Below, piece after piece: positions 46,655 through 61,138 of a DNA stretch of 64,000 nucleotides. Source of the DNA: Brachynemurus nebulosus (taxonomy: Eukaryota; Arthropoda; Insecta; Neuroptera; Myrmeleontidae). The position numbers were made by a program, and so were the translations under genes. Below the pieces are notes generated by a model, which did no database searches, had not been told where the DNA came from, and worked only from the letters and a program-made list of their open reading frames with translations. The DNA lies in assembly GCA_035578155.1 (NCBI GenBank), contig JAPWDM010000008.1, positions 25,196,598-25,260,597 on the forward strand, written 5' to 3'. Within the stretch, counting starts at the first letter, position 1; each line of letters starts with the position of its first letter.

Positions 46655-46955
46655 TAGACTAAGTGCTCGAAAAACGACACTTCGTATTACGTTGTTTTTA
46701 AATATTTCTCTAATGTTTAAAAATGTGTCAGTAATTTTCTAAACTACATGATAAACCAAGTGGTCGGAAAACGACATTTCATATTACACGGCCTAATTTT
46801 ATTCCAATTAATGACGGAAATGGTTCCAAGAAACAAAAGTTCTATTAAAATTAAATAATTGCTCTTAAACTTTTGTGTAATGGTTAAGAAAATGTCAAAA
46901 TTAATCTGAATGATTGGTCGGCCAAGTAGTCGGAAAAAGTAATCGTCATAATATG
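46655..46955. repeat. Three dispersed copies of an aagtngtcggaaaa motif
   Basis: aagtgctcgaaaaacgacac near 46658, aagtggtcggaaaacgacat near 46759 and aagtagtcggaaaaagtaat near 46922 are followed by related text (cgtattacg, catattacac, cataatatg). A weak, degenerate repeat of unknown origin. Confidence 0.5.
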
Positions 46956-46971
46956 TGATCAGCCTGCACAC

Positions 46972-49900
46972 AATTATCCGAGATTTGATCGGGTAGTAAA
47001 TGAAAAAAGCTTTAGAAATGCTGCACTAGGTTTACTTTATTATTTCATTGATTAAATATAGGTACCCAATTTATTCTAGGTACTTTTTTTGATGAACTTT
47101 CTACTTAAAATTCTAAAAAATTTAGATTATAGAAAAGCAATACTTGATTGAAATAACAAAGAAAGTAAATAAATAAATAAATAATTAAAAATTTTTTGAA
47201 TTCATTGCTGATAATATTTTTAGAAATACAACAATGTCATAAATGTATAAACGTACTGCAATAGAGAAATACGTTGATGATGTATTTCATTTTGGAGCCT
47301 TTAAAGAATTATATCATATTAGCTGGTGAATTTGTGAATTTGGAAATGGTGAATTTGGTTTTAATTTTCCTTTACGGTTTATTCTGGAATACACTGTACA
47401 CATACTATTATACGTACAGCATATGTTTTGTATGTTATATGGTAACCTAAGTAAGTATCTAACACATAATTTTGATAATATGTAGATGTTTAAAATTTCA
47501 TTTTAAGAACATTCCAACAGTTTTAATAATGGATAAAGTTTTTGATCATGGTGCGGTTTGGAAAATTTATATCCACATGTATTGTGTACGTATGTTGTAG
47601 TATGTAGTGTATTAAAATGAAAATTCAAAAGAAATAAGAGAATGAAAATATCAGATGCAAGAAAATACGTAATGGGATTGTTTTTCCCCTTGCGTTGTTA
47701 TAGTTTGGAACTGGTGGGAGTGAAGTAAGTAATAAATGTTAAAATTAACAGCTGTTTAGAAGGATTAATTAATTTTCGCGAAATTTCGAGAGTGAAGTTT
47801 CCGTGTAAGTGTTTTTAGATAAATGTTCACCTTTAATTCTAGTGGGATTTTTATGTTGGAATTATAGATATGAAAGGTGTAGGTGGGAATTTGTGTGCGT
47901 TGGGGATAAAAAAACTACACGGAGAGATAAATCATATACTTTTTGTAGATAAAATTTTAGAAAAATTACCATGCTCTCTTTTAATGCGTGCGCGATCGAC
48001 GACCAAAGTAAAAAATATATTATAGTATGGTAAAATTTAATGTGGTAACACAAGTTCTATCACACTCTCATGCATATATGTTATAGTTTAATTCTTGTTG
48101 TCGTACCCTTTCATTTGCGCATCTGACCCGCAACCTTATGTTGCTTCGGCTGTACCTGTAAAAACTTCGAAGATGCCCGATCTTTCCCGACCTTTGATTC
48201 TTTATGATCCATACAAAAATGATTGGCAACAATATATTCTAATACTGAAGATAGTGGAGTAACAAAATGATGAATTAAACGATGACCATCCGTTAAGACA
48301 TTCTAATGAACACTGTTTCGACACCACACGACACCACACCAGCTAATCAGCTACTTGCAACACCACCAGTCCTGCTATGTGACCTTCATATATGATTGTG
48401 TTGATACTTTCTGCAGCTTGCCTCGCTATGTGACAGCGTTGATACCTTCTCTTTCTTTGTTTCTACTATTAGCTTCTTTTATTTTTTTCTACTTTTCTTC
48501 TATTTTAAGACAGCATGGTAATTTTTGTAAGAAAAACAATTAAACTTTTAAACGGCAATGAACTTTTTACTGTGCTGTTTTACAAATTTTACGGAGCTAA
48601 TATTACGGAAAGAACATTCTATCCTTTAAATTTTCTATGACTAATTATAATTTTTATATTTTTACCGTACAAAATTGAATATGTTCGCCTTTTATACGTC
48701 GATTGTGGTGCTGAGCACAGTAATTTTTATATGAATTTTCTCTCTGTGTACGAAATATCAAATATCTATCAATTATTCCCGCAAATTTTCATCGGATCTT
48801 AACGTTTTGGGACCTAAGAAACCATGAAAACCAAAAATTCGACTGGAAATTTTCCGGATCTGGTCTTTTTCTCCGAACTTTTTGCAAGTATATGTACGTA
48901 TGTTGACGTCTAAATTAATGAATATCTCCAAATTCACAGGGGAAAGAGAAATGAAACCAGGCTCAAAATAATTCTACATATGGGACATTAAAAGGAACAC
49001 GATTTTGAGACATTTTGGTCAGTAGTTCTGGAGTTATCGCCATTCGCCTCGTTCTTATTCAATTACGTGCTAACTTTCCGTGGGTTTTGGAGGTTCTATA
49101 CGATTAGCTTCATGTTAAAATATAACATATTCAAAAATCATTCCTTAATTTTTAGAATGCTCTAGTGCGCCAACTATCTTAAAGGACTAGACTTTTATTT
49201 TTTTTTTTTTAAATTAAACATAATATTATACGTTTATAATAATTGTCTAGGAACAATTTTAATCCTTGTTATTAAACCCAAGTATAAATGTTTTCCTTTT
49301 TTTGTACTTGTTTTGTAAATTTTACTGCTGTGCGCAATATTGTAAAGTGCAATAATAATGTATGTTATTCGTCTGACAAGAATAAATGTGTTTTTGCGAA
49401 TTTCGAAAACTCGAAATTCAGGTATTTATATTTATAAATTAGATGCGTAGTAACCAGAACCGGTCCAAGGGCAATGCAATCGGTGAGATCACACTATTTG
49501 CTAACCTATTTTGCAAAATTAAAACCTTAAAAAATATGGTCTTTGCAAGACAATATTGAATAGGTAGAATAGACAATTGATAAATTTATAGGATATAAAT
49601 TTTATTTAAAACGTATTCTATAAATTTATCAATTTTATTGTTCTTTCGATAATTTCTTTGTCTGATGTTTGGGCGTGGTTTTGAATTCTCTTTGTTTTCA
49701 AACCTCCTAAAAATTTAAAGTGTATAAATTTAATTTAAATTTAATTTAATTAACCACAGAATTTTCGTAACTATGTGGATATATTCTGATTCTGTTTTTT
49801 CACACACTATACAAAAATTTTGACCTTTGACAATTTTTAAACCTTTTCTTAAATAAATAAATTGTTACCTCTATTTTCGCCAAAAAATTTTAAAATTGTA

Positions 49901-51644
49901 ATTTCATTATTTGACTTTATTTGGCGATAAACCTCAATATTAAGACCAGCAAAAAACCAAACAGAATTTTTTAACCAATTTTCAACATGTTGACGGGTTT
50001 CGGTGTCTCAAAACTCCATTATCAATACAAGAATATAAAAAAATCAATAAAAATAAAAATAAAAAATGAAAAAATTTAAAAAATCTTTTCATAAACAAAA
50101 GAAACTAAACACCTTTTAGTTTGGATCAAAACCAATCAAATCAAACAATGTCAAATATAGCAACTCGTTGGTTGCAAAAAAGGAAATACGTAGATTATTA
50201 AAAATGATATATGAAAACGGAAATGTGAAACAACAAAAAAACATTTGAAGACCAAACTTGTAATAGAGAACAGAAAAAGTAAAAGAAGAAACGAAAAATC
50301 ATTATTAGAAAAAAAACATCTGTAAAAGCCACAAATCGCCTTATGAATCACCTATTCAAATTCATTAAATGTTACGTTTAATTTCTTAAATGTTACGTTT
50401 TCTGACTGCGATTTGGGTCTGCTGTTTTTGAAAATGACTGTTATTAGGTACAGCCGAAACTAGTCAACTTGACTTTTATTGATTTGCAATTTTGTTTCTT
50501 TTGGTTTTTTGAATTTCTAATGTGGTGAATTTTATCCCTTGTAATTTGCGGGTTTGTCATCATTTTTTGAACTTTTGTTCCTTATTATTGTATTTCAGAA
50601 TTTTCATAATAGGTACCTACCTATTATAAAAATATGTAAATTCATACTTTATCTTGTTTAGAAAAGCAACTTCTAAGCAAATCGTGAGGTTTTGAGCGTT
50701 CTGAGTTCTATATTTTCGATTTTTTACTATCTACACCGAGCTATAATTTTTATGGTTATTTATGAAGTTTTTTAAATATATTTTTTTGTGCGATTTTTTT
50801 TTATGCGGTCCTATCCACCGCACAAAAAAAGGTTTAGTTGTATTACAATATTTATTTAAGAACGTATAGTTTTAAAACGAAGAAAAGTAAATTCTTTTTC
50901 CTTAAAATATTAGTAAAGCAACTGAAGAATGCATAGTTCCCAATTTTCAGAGCGATATTCAAAGTTATTCGTATGTTTTAGTCTCTAAACGTAAAGTGTG
51001 ATCGAAACCGTAAAATAGTATCTTTGGCTTATTCCCTTGCTTCCTGGGACAATAGGCGTCCCGCAAGCACTCTTGGCGAGATTGCTTCTGTTTTTATCTT
51101 AAAACGGGACGTCATGAAATACCTCGGACGATTGACAATTGCACCTATAGCACACTAGAGGAACACGGTTCCTTGCGCAGTTTAAACATACTATTACTTT
51201 TGTCAAACTATACGGCAATGGGAGTAAAGAAGTTAATATAACAAAACTGTACCATCTAATACTAAAATCAGCACGCTCCTAGGGTACCTAGGATATCTAC
51301 TAGAGTGTCTAGGTACATGTTCGCATACACCTATATAGAAAATATTATTTAAATATTCTGTTAGCCGATGTGTCAGAATGGAGCCGAGCCAAAGTAAAAT
51401 TGTACAGACCAGTACTGTTTTATGCTAAACATATACCTACATAGCAGTCAAAGATGCAAAGAGATGTTTTAAAGAAATCTTTGTTTTTACAGAAACGGCT
51501 TATGTAACATTAACCCTTTTTGTTTGTATTTCTCAAGTGTAATACTCTTTAGAATGAAAATTATCTACAGTCTAGAGGCATATTTAAATTTTAAACATAC
51601 AATGCAGGTACCGTAGGCAACAAAAAATTTGAGTATTTAAATTT
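46972..51644. other. Long AT-rich stretch without a recognised gene
   Basis: No domain, tRNA, splice-supported gene or transposon could be supported. At 49394-49421 lies the terminal hairpin of family A alone (gcgaatttcgaaaa/ctcgaaattc), on the minus strand. Short frames (for example 48355-48543 forward, hydrophobic) have no supporting evidence. Confidence 0.5.
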
Positions 51645-52960
51645 ATCTTGGTCCACATCAAATCAACCAATGGTTAAAACCTTATGTCTTCAGATCATTA
51701 TAATATTTCTTTTATATAGTAGTACATGCTTTGAAGATAACGAATATAAATTTTTATCTTTTTATTACCGTTATTTTTATAGTTATAACAATTTTTAAAA
51801 TCCAAAAACTGCAATTTTTCGGAGCGCTTTGAAATATTTAAACACATGTAGCTCAAAAACTATTTGTCTTAGAAAGTTGAAAGCACCGTTAATTTCAGAA
51901 TTAAAAGGGCTTTAATTTGACATATAACATGACAATGCAGTTCAAATTTAACCCTTTCTCCACAATCCAAAAAACTAATTTTTATAAAAACTCCAAAATC
52001 GGAATTTTTAATTTTTTTGAAAAAAAAAATTGAACAAATACAGGTCGATTAGATTTTTTACGTATATTTGAAATCAGCAAAAAAAATTTTAATATATTTA
52101 ATTTTTAACCTCCTTTCGCAAAATTAACCCCCTAATTTTAACCCCCAACTAACCCTGTTGATATAATTTGAATAAATTTCATATCAATAGATAGCTCTTT
52201 AAAAAAGACCAATATCGTCAATTTAAACTTTTACTCTATCTCTTCCTATCTCTTACCGTTTTCGAGATATTTGAAACATTAAATTTTACCCCAATTTTTG
52301 AAGAGCGAATTAACCCTTTCAAACCGTTTTTCTGAAAATAAAAAAAAATACATGTTGCTTATTTTTTAGTGTTGTAGAACTTATTCAAGTTCATCAAAAT
52401 CGATAGGTCCGTCCTTGAGATCTTTACTTATTAGTAACATATACTGTACTAAATGTACCAGAATTACACACGTCTTAATTGAGATAAAAATTATTTCAGT
52501 GTGTTACCATTAGAATGCCATCCTGAAACTTTGTATACAACTCACTTAAGAGGTTGGGTATAACATATGTTTTTTTCAAAAAAGTTAAAAATTCCGATTT
52601 TGGAGTTTTTATAAAAATTACATTTTGGATTGTGGAGACAGGGTTAAATTTGAACCGCATTATCATGTTATACATCAAATTAAAGCCCTTTTAATTCTGA
52701 AATTAATGGTGCCAGTTTCAACTTTCTAAGGCAAATAGTTTTTGAGCTATATGTGTTTAAATATTTCAAAGCGCTCCGAAAAATTGCAGTTTTTGGATTT
52801 TAAAATTGTTATAACTCAAATAGGAATATTCAAAAAAATATATAACTTGGTATATTTAGCCACACTGATGTGAAGGAACTATTCACCAAATGTCATGCAT
52901 TTTGAGAACATTGATGTTTAAAATCAGGTTTTTATTGGTTGATTTGATATGGACTTACCC
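51645..52960. mobile_element. 1.3-kb inverted-repeat element
   Basis: Left 51645-52040 and right 52555-52960 are inverted copies: acatcaaatcaaccaat against attggttgatttgat at the outside, ggagcgctttgaaatattta against its inverse, and ccgattttggagttttta near the inside. The 0.5-kb centre holds aaccccctaattttaaccc and gtcaatttaaac. Arm divergence is larger than in the fold-backs at 28-30 kb, so it is older. No duplication is clear. Confidence 0.75.
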
Positions 52961-53729
52961 CAACGCAATATTGAAAATTAGACTGCTGTACATATATATG
53001 CATCATTTTCCTAGGTACGTATATACTTTATTGGAAGGGAGCGAGTGAAGCGCCCATGGAGTGGCTCAAATGATGTTTCGGGCATAACCGTGTTATTCTC
53101 TCACAAATTTTAGATATTTGGTTGTTGAAATATTCAGAATGTTAGGGCAAAAAATCTCTTGTAGCACGAGATTGAAAAAAATTATCATCTAGTATATAAT
53201 CATGAATAATTAAAAAATATCGTTGTCATAGCTAACTTAAATCTTACACCAATAAATTCTATTATAGTAAATATAGACGGCGCGTAAAGCCAGTTTCTCG
53301 ACTGTCACACTGAAGTACCTAGAGGGGTGCGATATGAGAAACATAATGTGACTGTCTATAAATTCAGAAAACAGGACCAGGTCTGTTGTAAGACATGATT
53401 TGTATACATACGTATTTTAAAAATAAAACCAATATTATTTTATTTTTTAAATTTTTCAGTTTCTTCTTAAAGAAAATTAAATTATTTAATTTTCTTTGAT
53501 AATATTTTGACAATAATTATTTGAAAAAGCACTAAGATTATTGCACTGATTACAATATTACAAAGTATTAGTTGGTCGTATTTTGGACGTAGTTTGCGGG
53601 TTCATTTATTTACTGATACTTTTGGTCTACATACTATATGTAATGTATTGATTGATCTATGATTTGAATATTAATAGTATAATTATCTGATATCAGTTCG
53701 TTTCTATACAAATAAATAAATAATTTTTT
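52961..53729. other. AT-rich spacer
   Basis: No gene or element end is recognised. Confidence 0.5.
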
Positions 53730-53850
53730 AGTCGAATTTTCTCCGAAAAATTAGACTTATACAGTCTATACGATAAGAGCTGCGAGAGGCGAGAGTAGGG
53801 GCGCTATCCGTTTTCGGACCCGTAGAACACGAATATGTAGAAAAAAAATG

Positions 53851-53854
<4 letters not shown>

Positions 53855-53928
<74 letters not shown>
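53855..53928. repeat. (TA)n microsatellite inside family B copy 3
   Basis: About 37 TA units at the same family B position as in the other three copies. Confidence 0.95.
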
Positions 53929-53930
<2 letters not shown>

Positions 53931-55234
53931 CGGCCACCTTTTCATTTGTGTAGGGCCCCCCTATGGAAGTTAAGAGATGAAATTTGGTAAATGGGGCTCA
54001 TTTTCGAGGCACCTCATACTATCAAAGTGGGGTCAAAGTTTGGGCAAAATTTTTTTCTGACCCGACCTTTAGGGGGGTGGTGGGGGGCGGAAAAGCAATA
54101 AAACTTTTCCAAACCGATTTTAAATAATGTTTCGGTCAATTATCTACAACATATCCAAAATTCAGCTTCCTAGGATGATTTGGTGGGAGTAGAGGGGGGA
54201 AAAACGATTTTCGCTGGATCTAACAGGCCCCCAGCCCCCCAGAATTAACGTAGAGGGTTGAAATTTGGTGTGTTGATAAAGTTCGTACCTAGGTTGTGCT
54301 TTTTGGAGGTTTTAATATTTTACCCCCGCCCCCCTCATTTTTAAGCTACAATTTCATGCATTTTCGACGTTTTCGAAGTTTGTACCACTCGCACAGGTCA
54401 CCCAAATAAACCTAGAGGGCTGAAATTTTGTATTCGGATTGAGTTAGTATCAAGGGGGTGCCTTTTGGGGGTCTCGACGTTTAACCCCTACCCCCACCAT
54501 TTTTATACCTAATAAAACATGACTTTTCTTGTTTTTTAACAGTTTCGTTCGGGTCAAAATCTCCCCAAATAAACCTAGAGGGCTGAAATTTTGTGTACAG
54601 GTTAAGCTAATTGCCAGACACTCTTTTTTGGGGGTTTCAACTTTTAACCCTTACCCCCACGATTTTTACGGCAATATTTCCTTAATTTTTTTGCTTGTTT
54701 TCTAACACGTCTAGAGACTCTCTAAGGAAACCTAGAGGGCTGAAATTTTGTACGTGTATACAGTTAGTATCCAGCTAGTACCTTTTAGGGAGCCCACATT
54801 ACTTTTCCCCCCACTTCTTCCATTTTTACATCGGAATTGAATGCTATTGTTAAATGTGTTTTAAATGCATTACTTTTATTCTAAATACAAGTAGGCGAAT
54901 AGTAATTTTAAAAAATTAAAAAAAAAGTGAATACAATTTTTTAACAAATGAAATACATACATATTAAGTAATTTGAAAATGTTATTAAAGTCACTGTTTA
55001 TTTATAAATTAGGAATTTTGAATTTTTATTATTTATAAAATAGAACTTTTGGATTTTTTTGGAAAGAAAAAATACCTTCATAAAGGCCTTCTAGTCTACT
55101 ATTTAAGGTCCTTTTTTAATACTTAAAAATAAAACACAAAGGCAATTGGCGGATAAGCATGGGTAGGAATGTTTTCGTACGAATTGTGCTAGCTTTTTTC
55201 CTGCTAACTGCTATCGGTATAAAATTGAAATTTA

Positions 55235-56254
55235 GGGGAGAGCGGGACTATACCGTACAGCGAGGCTAAACCGTACACTCATTTTTCGTGTCTAGATTTC
55301 AAGCTAGACAAGTCCAATCGTTGTCGCAACCTAGCGCCTGACCGCGGAAAATCACAGGATTGAGTTCGTTCCGCTGTGCGTATAAATGCCAATATGACGG
55401 TGAAAAAACTTGTTTTTATTATTTCTCTTATAATTTTGGGGCACTGCCAAATAAGAGTTGGGTGGAGAACCTTTACTTATGAGCTAATAGCGACAAGATC
55501 ATGAGAAATTACTTTTCTTAAGCTCTCTCTTGATCACTAGTGAAGACTAGTTAGGCGACGGAATTTGAGGTTAGGTTATGAAACTCCCACAAGGTACAGG
55601 ATGGGGCTAAACCGTACAGAAGTGTACGACTTAGCCCCAAATGGTTTAATATGGTAACATTAATAAATGCAGGAAATACAATAAAGTCTGCCGAGTCTGC
55701 AAATAATTTTACTTGTGATTTTTGTTTAAATGTATAAACTTTAAACAAAATACTTTCGTTCTCTAAAATTTATCACATTTTTTGATAAAAGTTAACCTAA
55801 CACTTTTTATACTTTTATAAGCTGAACTAAATATACCGATAATACAAGTTACGTTATATTGTTTCTTAGTTGAGTCGACAATAAATAATAAAATGTGTTT
55901 TCTACAATAATTTATTGCATTACTCTTATTTACTTCCTTAACAAGATGATTTTTTTACAATAATTTATTGCATTACTCTTATTTACTTCCTTAACAAGAT
56001 GATTTTTTTACTGTACGGTATAGCCCCTCCTACCGTACGGAATAGTTCCGACCCCCGGGGCTATTTCGTACAGAGACACTTTTTTGTAATTTAATTTAAA
56101 TATGTAAACAGTGGAATAATTCAAATTTCTTTGTGTGAAATCAGTAGCCAATTGTCCAAATTATATATTGCTAATTTTCTTATAATTTTATACTCGATAT
56201 TAGATGAACAATAACAGCTCTCCCTTAAGTGTATGGCATAGCCCCGCTCTCCCC
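55235..56254. mobile_element. 1.02-kb TIR element with verified TA duplication
   Basis: Ends ggggagagcgggactatacc and, inverted, ggggagagcggggctatgcc. TA flanks both ends (55233-55234, 56255-56256), while family B copies 1, 2 and 4 have an uninterrupted aaatttactgag here, an empty site. Internal copies of the end theme occur (ggggctaaaccgtacag near 55603, tgtacggtatagcccc near 56013). Tc1/mariner-type by its target; no transposase recognised. Confidence 0.88.
55904..56009. repeat. 53-bp tandem duplication
   Basis: Two identical 53-bp units (acaataatttattgc... to ...gattttttt) lie head to tail in the TA element, a recent local duplication. Confidence 0.9.
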
Positions 56255-56544
56255 TACTGAGATTCAGCCCTTAAAAACTCAAAACCTTTTTTTAAAGCCC
56301 CGATCAACCGGACACTCATCATCAGTTTTGAAACCATCAAAATGGCAAATCGCTTGTGGACTTTCAATTACATTTCGCTTGTAGACATTCAATACCGAAG
56401 ATGAAAGGAAATATTCGACTTCCGTGATGGGGCTCCGCTGCTCACGGCGTTTTTTATTACTCATGCGGGAGAAGTACTAACTTGGCGCACACATTTCTGT
56501 ACGCAAAATAGCTGTTTGTCCACTGTACTCTTCCCACATACATT

Positions 56545-56578
56545 TTTGCGTGCGGAAGGTAAACTTTCCGCACGCAAA
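56545..56578. other. 13-bp stem hairpin
   Basis: tttgcgtgcggaa and ttccgcacgcaaa pair perfectly around an 8-base loop. It lies just right of family B copy 3, in 56451-56796, where gcgggag and tgcgg words recur. Confidence 0.85.
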
Positions 56579-56796
56579 TTGACAATAAAACACGCAAAGC
56601 CGCCTCTTGATTTTTCATTTAATAAATATTTCATAATTATTTTTATAGAAACCACCAACAAAGTAATTTAAACAATATTTAATTCAGAAAAAAAAACGAC
56701 GAACACTCAAAAATATTATTTTAAAAAGTAATAAAAATGTCAAAAATAGTAAAAATAATAGAAAAAAGTATGTGAAATTCGTAATAAAAAATAATA

Positions 56797-56912
56797 TATG
56801 CAACTCGTGCGGGATTGCCGATTGCCCACTCAAGCGAATGAGCGCACGATCGTCGTGAGTGCGCTCAGCTTCGCTTTCGTGGGTAATCAACAATTTCCCG
56901 CACTTATTGCAC
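56797..56912. mobile_element. Small hairpin MITE (gtgcggga ends)
   Basis: gtgcgggattgccgattgcc at the left and, inverted, gtgcgggaaattgttgatta at the right belong to arms of about 50 bp pairing through tgagcgcac. Total about 0.1 kb. It resembles a tiny MITE; no duplication is assigned. Confidence 0.65.
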
Positions 56913-59199
56913 AATATACTATTATTTTACGTTTAATTTCTCTAAAATAATTTTTAAACTTAGAGAACTTGTAATTCAGAAACGATTAACAATATTTCTG
57001 ACATAAAGCAACATAGTAAAATACAATCGTACATGCCTTCGGTCAAAAGTTAAGAATAATTAAACTTACTTGCTTTAAACTTACTCGACATAAGCTTTTT
57101 TGTGGAATCGTTTTTCGGATTTGACAAATATTTAGGAGTTAACCACATTCGAAATTATAATATAAAAAGTATGATTTTATATGGCATTTGGCTGAATTTG
57201 AGCGGAGTTATCGATGGTACCACAGAATGACTCAAACGTGAATTAATTGAAATTGTTGAAATGTTCAGATAGTTATAACAGACAAGACGGACAATGTGAG
57301 GAGGCCAGACAATAAAATAAAAAATGTTAATTAATAAATAAGAATAATTGAAGTGACATTAACTTTGCTTATATAAGATAAAACAAATTGTTATTGCCAC
57401 AACCAACGTAAAAGACAACTTTTTTCAATTTAAATATTATATACTTTGTGTAAAATTTTGACCTGAATTTATTTTGTGATCGCTGACTCTGTTTCTATAA
57501 TGCAGCGAAACCCTGCGGCAAATTATTGCATTCATCTAGTTAATCTTTATATTAAAAAATCTATTATATTCATTTGTAACTTTTTCTTCCATTTTTCGGC
57601 ATCAAAAGGTATATTATCTGTCAGAATATATTTATAGAACCTAGAGGGAATTATATGTTTAATAAAACGTAAAAAGAATTTTCTGAACGATATAGAGAGA
57701 ACAGGCCTAATTTGATCAGAAATACTATTAATGTTAAATCCATTTTTTTTTTAAATTGATCTTATGATAATTTATTTTGCTTTTCGTTTTTCTTCTCTTC
57801 TCCCTCTCACGCGTAGATGAAGGAGTGTAGACGATTTTTTAAAAAATATTGCTGGATTATGGTTATTACATATTTTCATTTTTAAATATGTATAAATATT
57901 AATTTGCAATAAAAAAGAAATATTAAATTTTTATATGTACAAGAAATTTCAAAATAGCAGGTACATAAATATTTCTGTTTTTTTTTTATCAGCTTGTGAA
58001 TGTCAGTTCTCCATTGCTTCGATTTTTAATATAATTTTGAAACGTTCGGTATTTTGGAGAGCACTAACTGATTCAAAAATTTACTTTTTTATATTATGTG
58101 ATAAAAATTATTTTATTGTATATTTTTTTTTTTATATTTTAATAAAATATTAAAATAAAAATATCAACAATTTGTTTAGCTTTATTTATTTTTTATTTTG
58201 AGACGTCATATTTTTCTGCAATAAAAAATATATGTCTAAAAATTCAAATTTATAAATAATATTATTAAATATAAAATTTTTTTACAATTCTGAATTAAAA
58301 AGAAACTTTATATTTTTATTTTGACACTGTCATGGGCAGACTATTTTTCTCGCGTAAAATACTTTTTACAATATGTTACATAATATTTTTCAAATTTCTG
58401 AGCATTGAATAAAATAGGGGGACCATAGGTTTGTAAGTATACAATGTAGGTGTAAATGGGGTAAAAAATGACTAATTTGTAGATAAATACGTTGATAAAG
58501 GTCGGTCGATAAAACGATAAAAGGATTTTAACGAAACTTCTTTAGACATTTATCTAATTCAATACCAATAATACGAGCCCGTACCGATAAAAAATTGACT
58601 ACCCCAATTTTAAGAAAAATGATTTCAAAGTTTTGTAACTTTAATACGGGCTCTTATGGGAAAACTCTTTTTTTTTTTTTTTTTTTTTTGAATAAAATGA
58701 AAACATGTCAAAGGAATTTGATAAAAATTTAATATGTTATAAAATACAAAGTTACAAACCATATTTAATAAGAGATAAAAATTATTCACTACGCCGTTTT
58801 TGAAATATAATTTATAATTTTATAAACATCATTTTACAACGTTTTTGTAACGATTTTTCAACAATGCTTTTATATTGTCACAACATAAGCGCGCGGAAAT
58901 TCAAAAAAACAGGTGGTATACAAATATAGTAACTAAAGAATATTAATACATTATTTACTTTTTGATAAAAGAAAATTTTTTCGCTGAAATATACTTTTGT
59001 ACTTGACTATCTCAGAGCAATTACGTTAAAGAAAGTTGGATTTAAAATTTTGTATATTTATTATTGTTATATTATTTGTAGAAAAAATCACACACATATT
59101 AAGAAATATCTATTGTCACTGACATCTTTTAGGTTATAAAATTTGTTAAAAACTATGGCGAGTTTTGTTAAAACTCACTCTCACTTAAAACTCAATATG
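56913..59199. other. AT-rich spacer
   Basis: No gene or complete element is recognised. Contains a T run at about 58670-58689 and short inverted words (atacgagcccgta and taatacgggctc near 58571 and 58651). Confidence 0.5.
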
Positions 59200-59562
59200 T
59201 AAAGTAGACCGGGGCAAACTTAGATACTCACCTTATTTTTGAGTCCCCCTTGCCCCATATTTACACAGTATCTGGGGTAAGTTAACACAGTTCTAAAATG
59301 AAAAAAAATTAAGGGTAATAACTGTAAAAAACACAAATAAATATGTGAATCGGTTTTATTAACAAAAAAAAAAAAAAAAAAAAAAAAAAAATAAAATAAA
59401 ATAAAAATAATTAAATATAAAGTCTCAAATACTAAAAAGCATAAAATAACGAAAAATTGACAATTAAATATACAAATTAGTATGAAATAATGGGCAGGGT
59501 CTACACATCGGCTAGAATGGCACATTCAAAATTGCTTTCACAATTCACGCATACAATAAAAA

Positions 59563-61059
59563 CGCCGTGAGCAGCGGGGCCCCATCACGGTAGTCGAATT
59601 TTTCCCTTCATCTTCGGTATTGAATGTCTACAAGCGAAATGTGATTGAAAGTCTACAACCGAATTGTCATTTTGTTGGTTTCAAAACTGGTGATGAGTGT
59701 TCGGCTGATCGAGGCTTTAAAAAAAGGTTTCAAGTATTTAAGGGCTGTATCTCAGTAAATTTCAATTTTGTGCCGAAAACAGGTAGCAGAAAAAAAGCCA
59801 ACACAATTCGTACGAGGACATTCCTGCCCAAGTTTATCCGCTAATTGCCTTTATGTTTTAGTTTTAAAAATTAAAAAAGGACCTTAAATAGTAAACTGGA
59901 AGGCCTTTATAAAGATATTTTTTCTTTACAAAAAAATCCAAAATTTCTATTTTATAAATACTAAAAATCCAAAATTCCTAATTTATAAATAAACAGTGAC
60001 TTTAATAACATTTTTAAATTACTTAATATGTATGTATTTCATTTGTCATAAAAGTAAGTTCACTTTTTTTTAAATTTTTTAAAATTACTATTCGCCTACT
60101 TGTATTTAGAATAAACATAAAGCTTTTAAAACACATTTAACAATAGCATTCAATTCCGATGTAAAAATGGGAGAAGTGGGGGGAAAAGTGATGCGGACTC
60201 CCTACAAGGTACTAGCTGGATACTAACTGAATACACGTACAAAATTTCAGCCCTCTAGGTTTCCTTATGGAGTCTCTAGACGTGTTAGAAAACAAGCAAA
60301 AAAATTAAGGAAATATTGGCGTAAAATCGTGGGGGTAAGGGTTAAAAGTTGAAACCTCCAAAAAACAGTGTCTGGCTATTAGCTTAACCTGTACACCAAA
60401 TTTCAGCCCTCTAGGTTTATTTGGGGAGATTTTGACCCGAACGAAACTGTTAAAAAACAAGAAAAATCATGTTCTTTTGGGTATAAAAATGGTGGGGGTA
60501 GGGGTTAAAAGTCGAGACCCCCAAAAGGCACCCCCTTGATACTAACTCAATCCGAATACAAAATTTCAGCCCTCTAGGTTTATTCGGGTGACCTGTGCGA
60601 GTGGTACAAACTTCGAAAACGTTGAAAATGCATGAAATTGTAGCTTAAAAATGAGGTGGGTGGAGGTAAAATATTAAAACCTCCAAAAAGCACAACCTAG
60701 GTACGAACTTTATCAACACACCAAATTTCAACCCTCTACGTTAATTCTGGGGGGCTGGGGGCCTGTTAGATCCAGCGAAAATCGTTTTTCCCCCCTCTAC
60801 TCCCACCATATCATCCTAGGAAGCTGAATTTTGGATATGTTGTAGATAATTGACCGAAACATTATTTCAAACCGGTTTGGAAAAGTTTTATTGCTTTTCC
60901 GCCCCCCACCACCCCCTTAAAGGTCGGGTCAGAAAAAAAATTTGCCCAAAATTTGACCCCACTTTGATAGTATGAGGTGCCTCGAAAATGAGCCCCATTT
61001 ACCAAATTTCATCTCTTAACTTCCATAGGGGGGCCCTACACAAATTAAAAGGTGGCGGG

Positions 61060-61138
<79 letters not shown>

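Larger units (their letters stand above)
53730..56450 (+). mobile_element. Helentron-like family B, copy 3, with nested TA element
   Basis: Nearly full-length family B copy: agtcgaattttctccgaaaa at the left, (TA)n at 53855-53928, four tagagggctgaaattt repeats (near 54250, 54410, 54573 and 54730), and the ccgtgatggggctccg hairpin end. It is interrupted at 55233-55234 by a 1.02-kb TIR element. Non-coding. Confidence 0.8.

Noticed and set aside
46972..51644. Possible exons in the long unclassified stretch
   Set aside because: Short frames only; no splice-linked conserved motif can be supported by eye.
59220..59525. 101-codon reverse frame with a phenylalanine tract
   Set aside because: The Phe run is a poly-A/T tract, and the frame lies at the end of the pogo-like relic.
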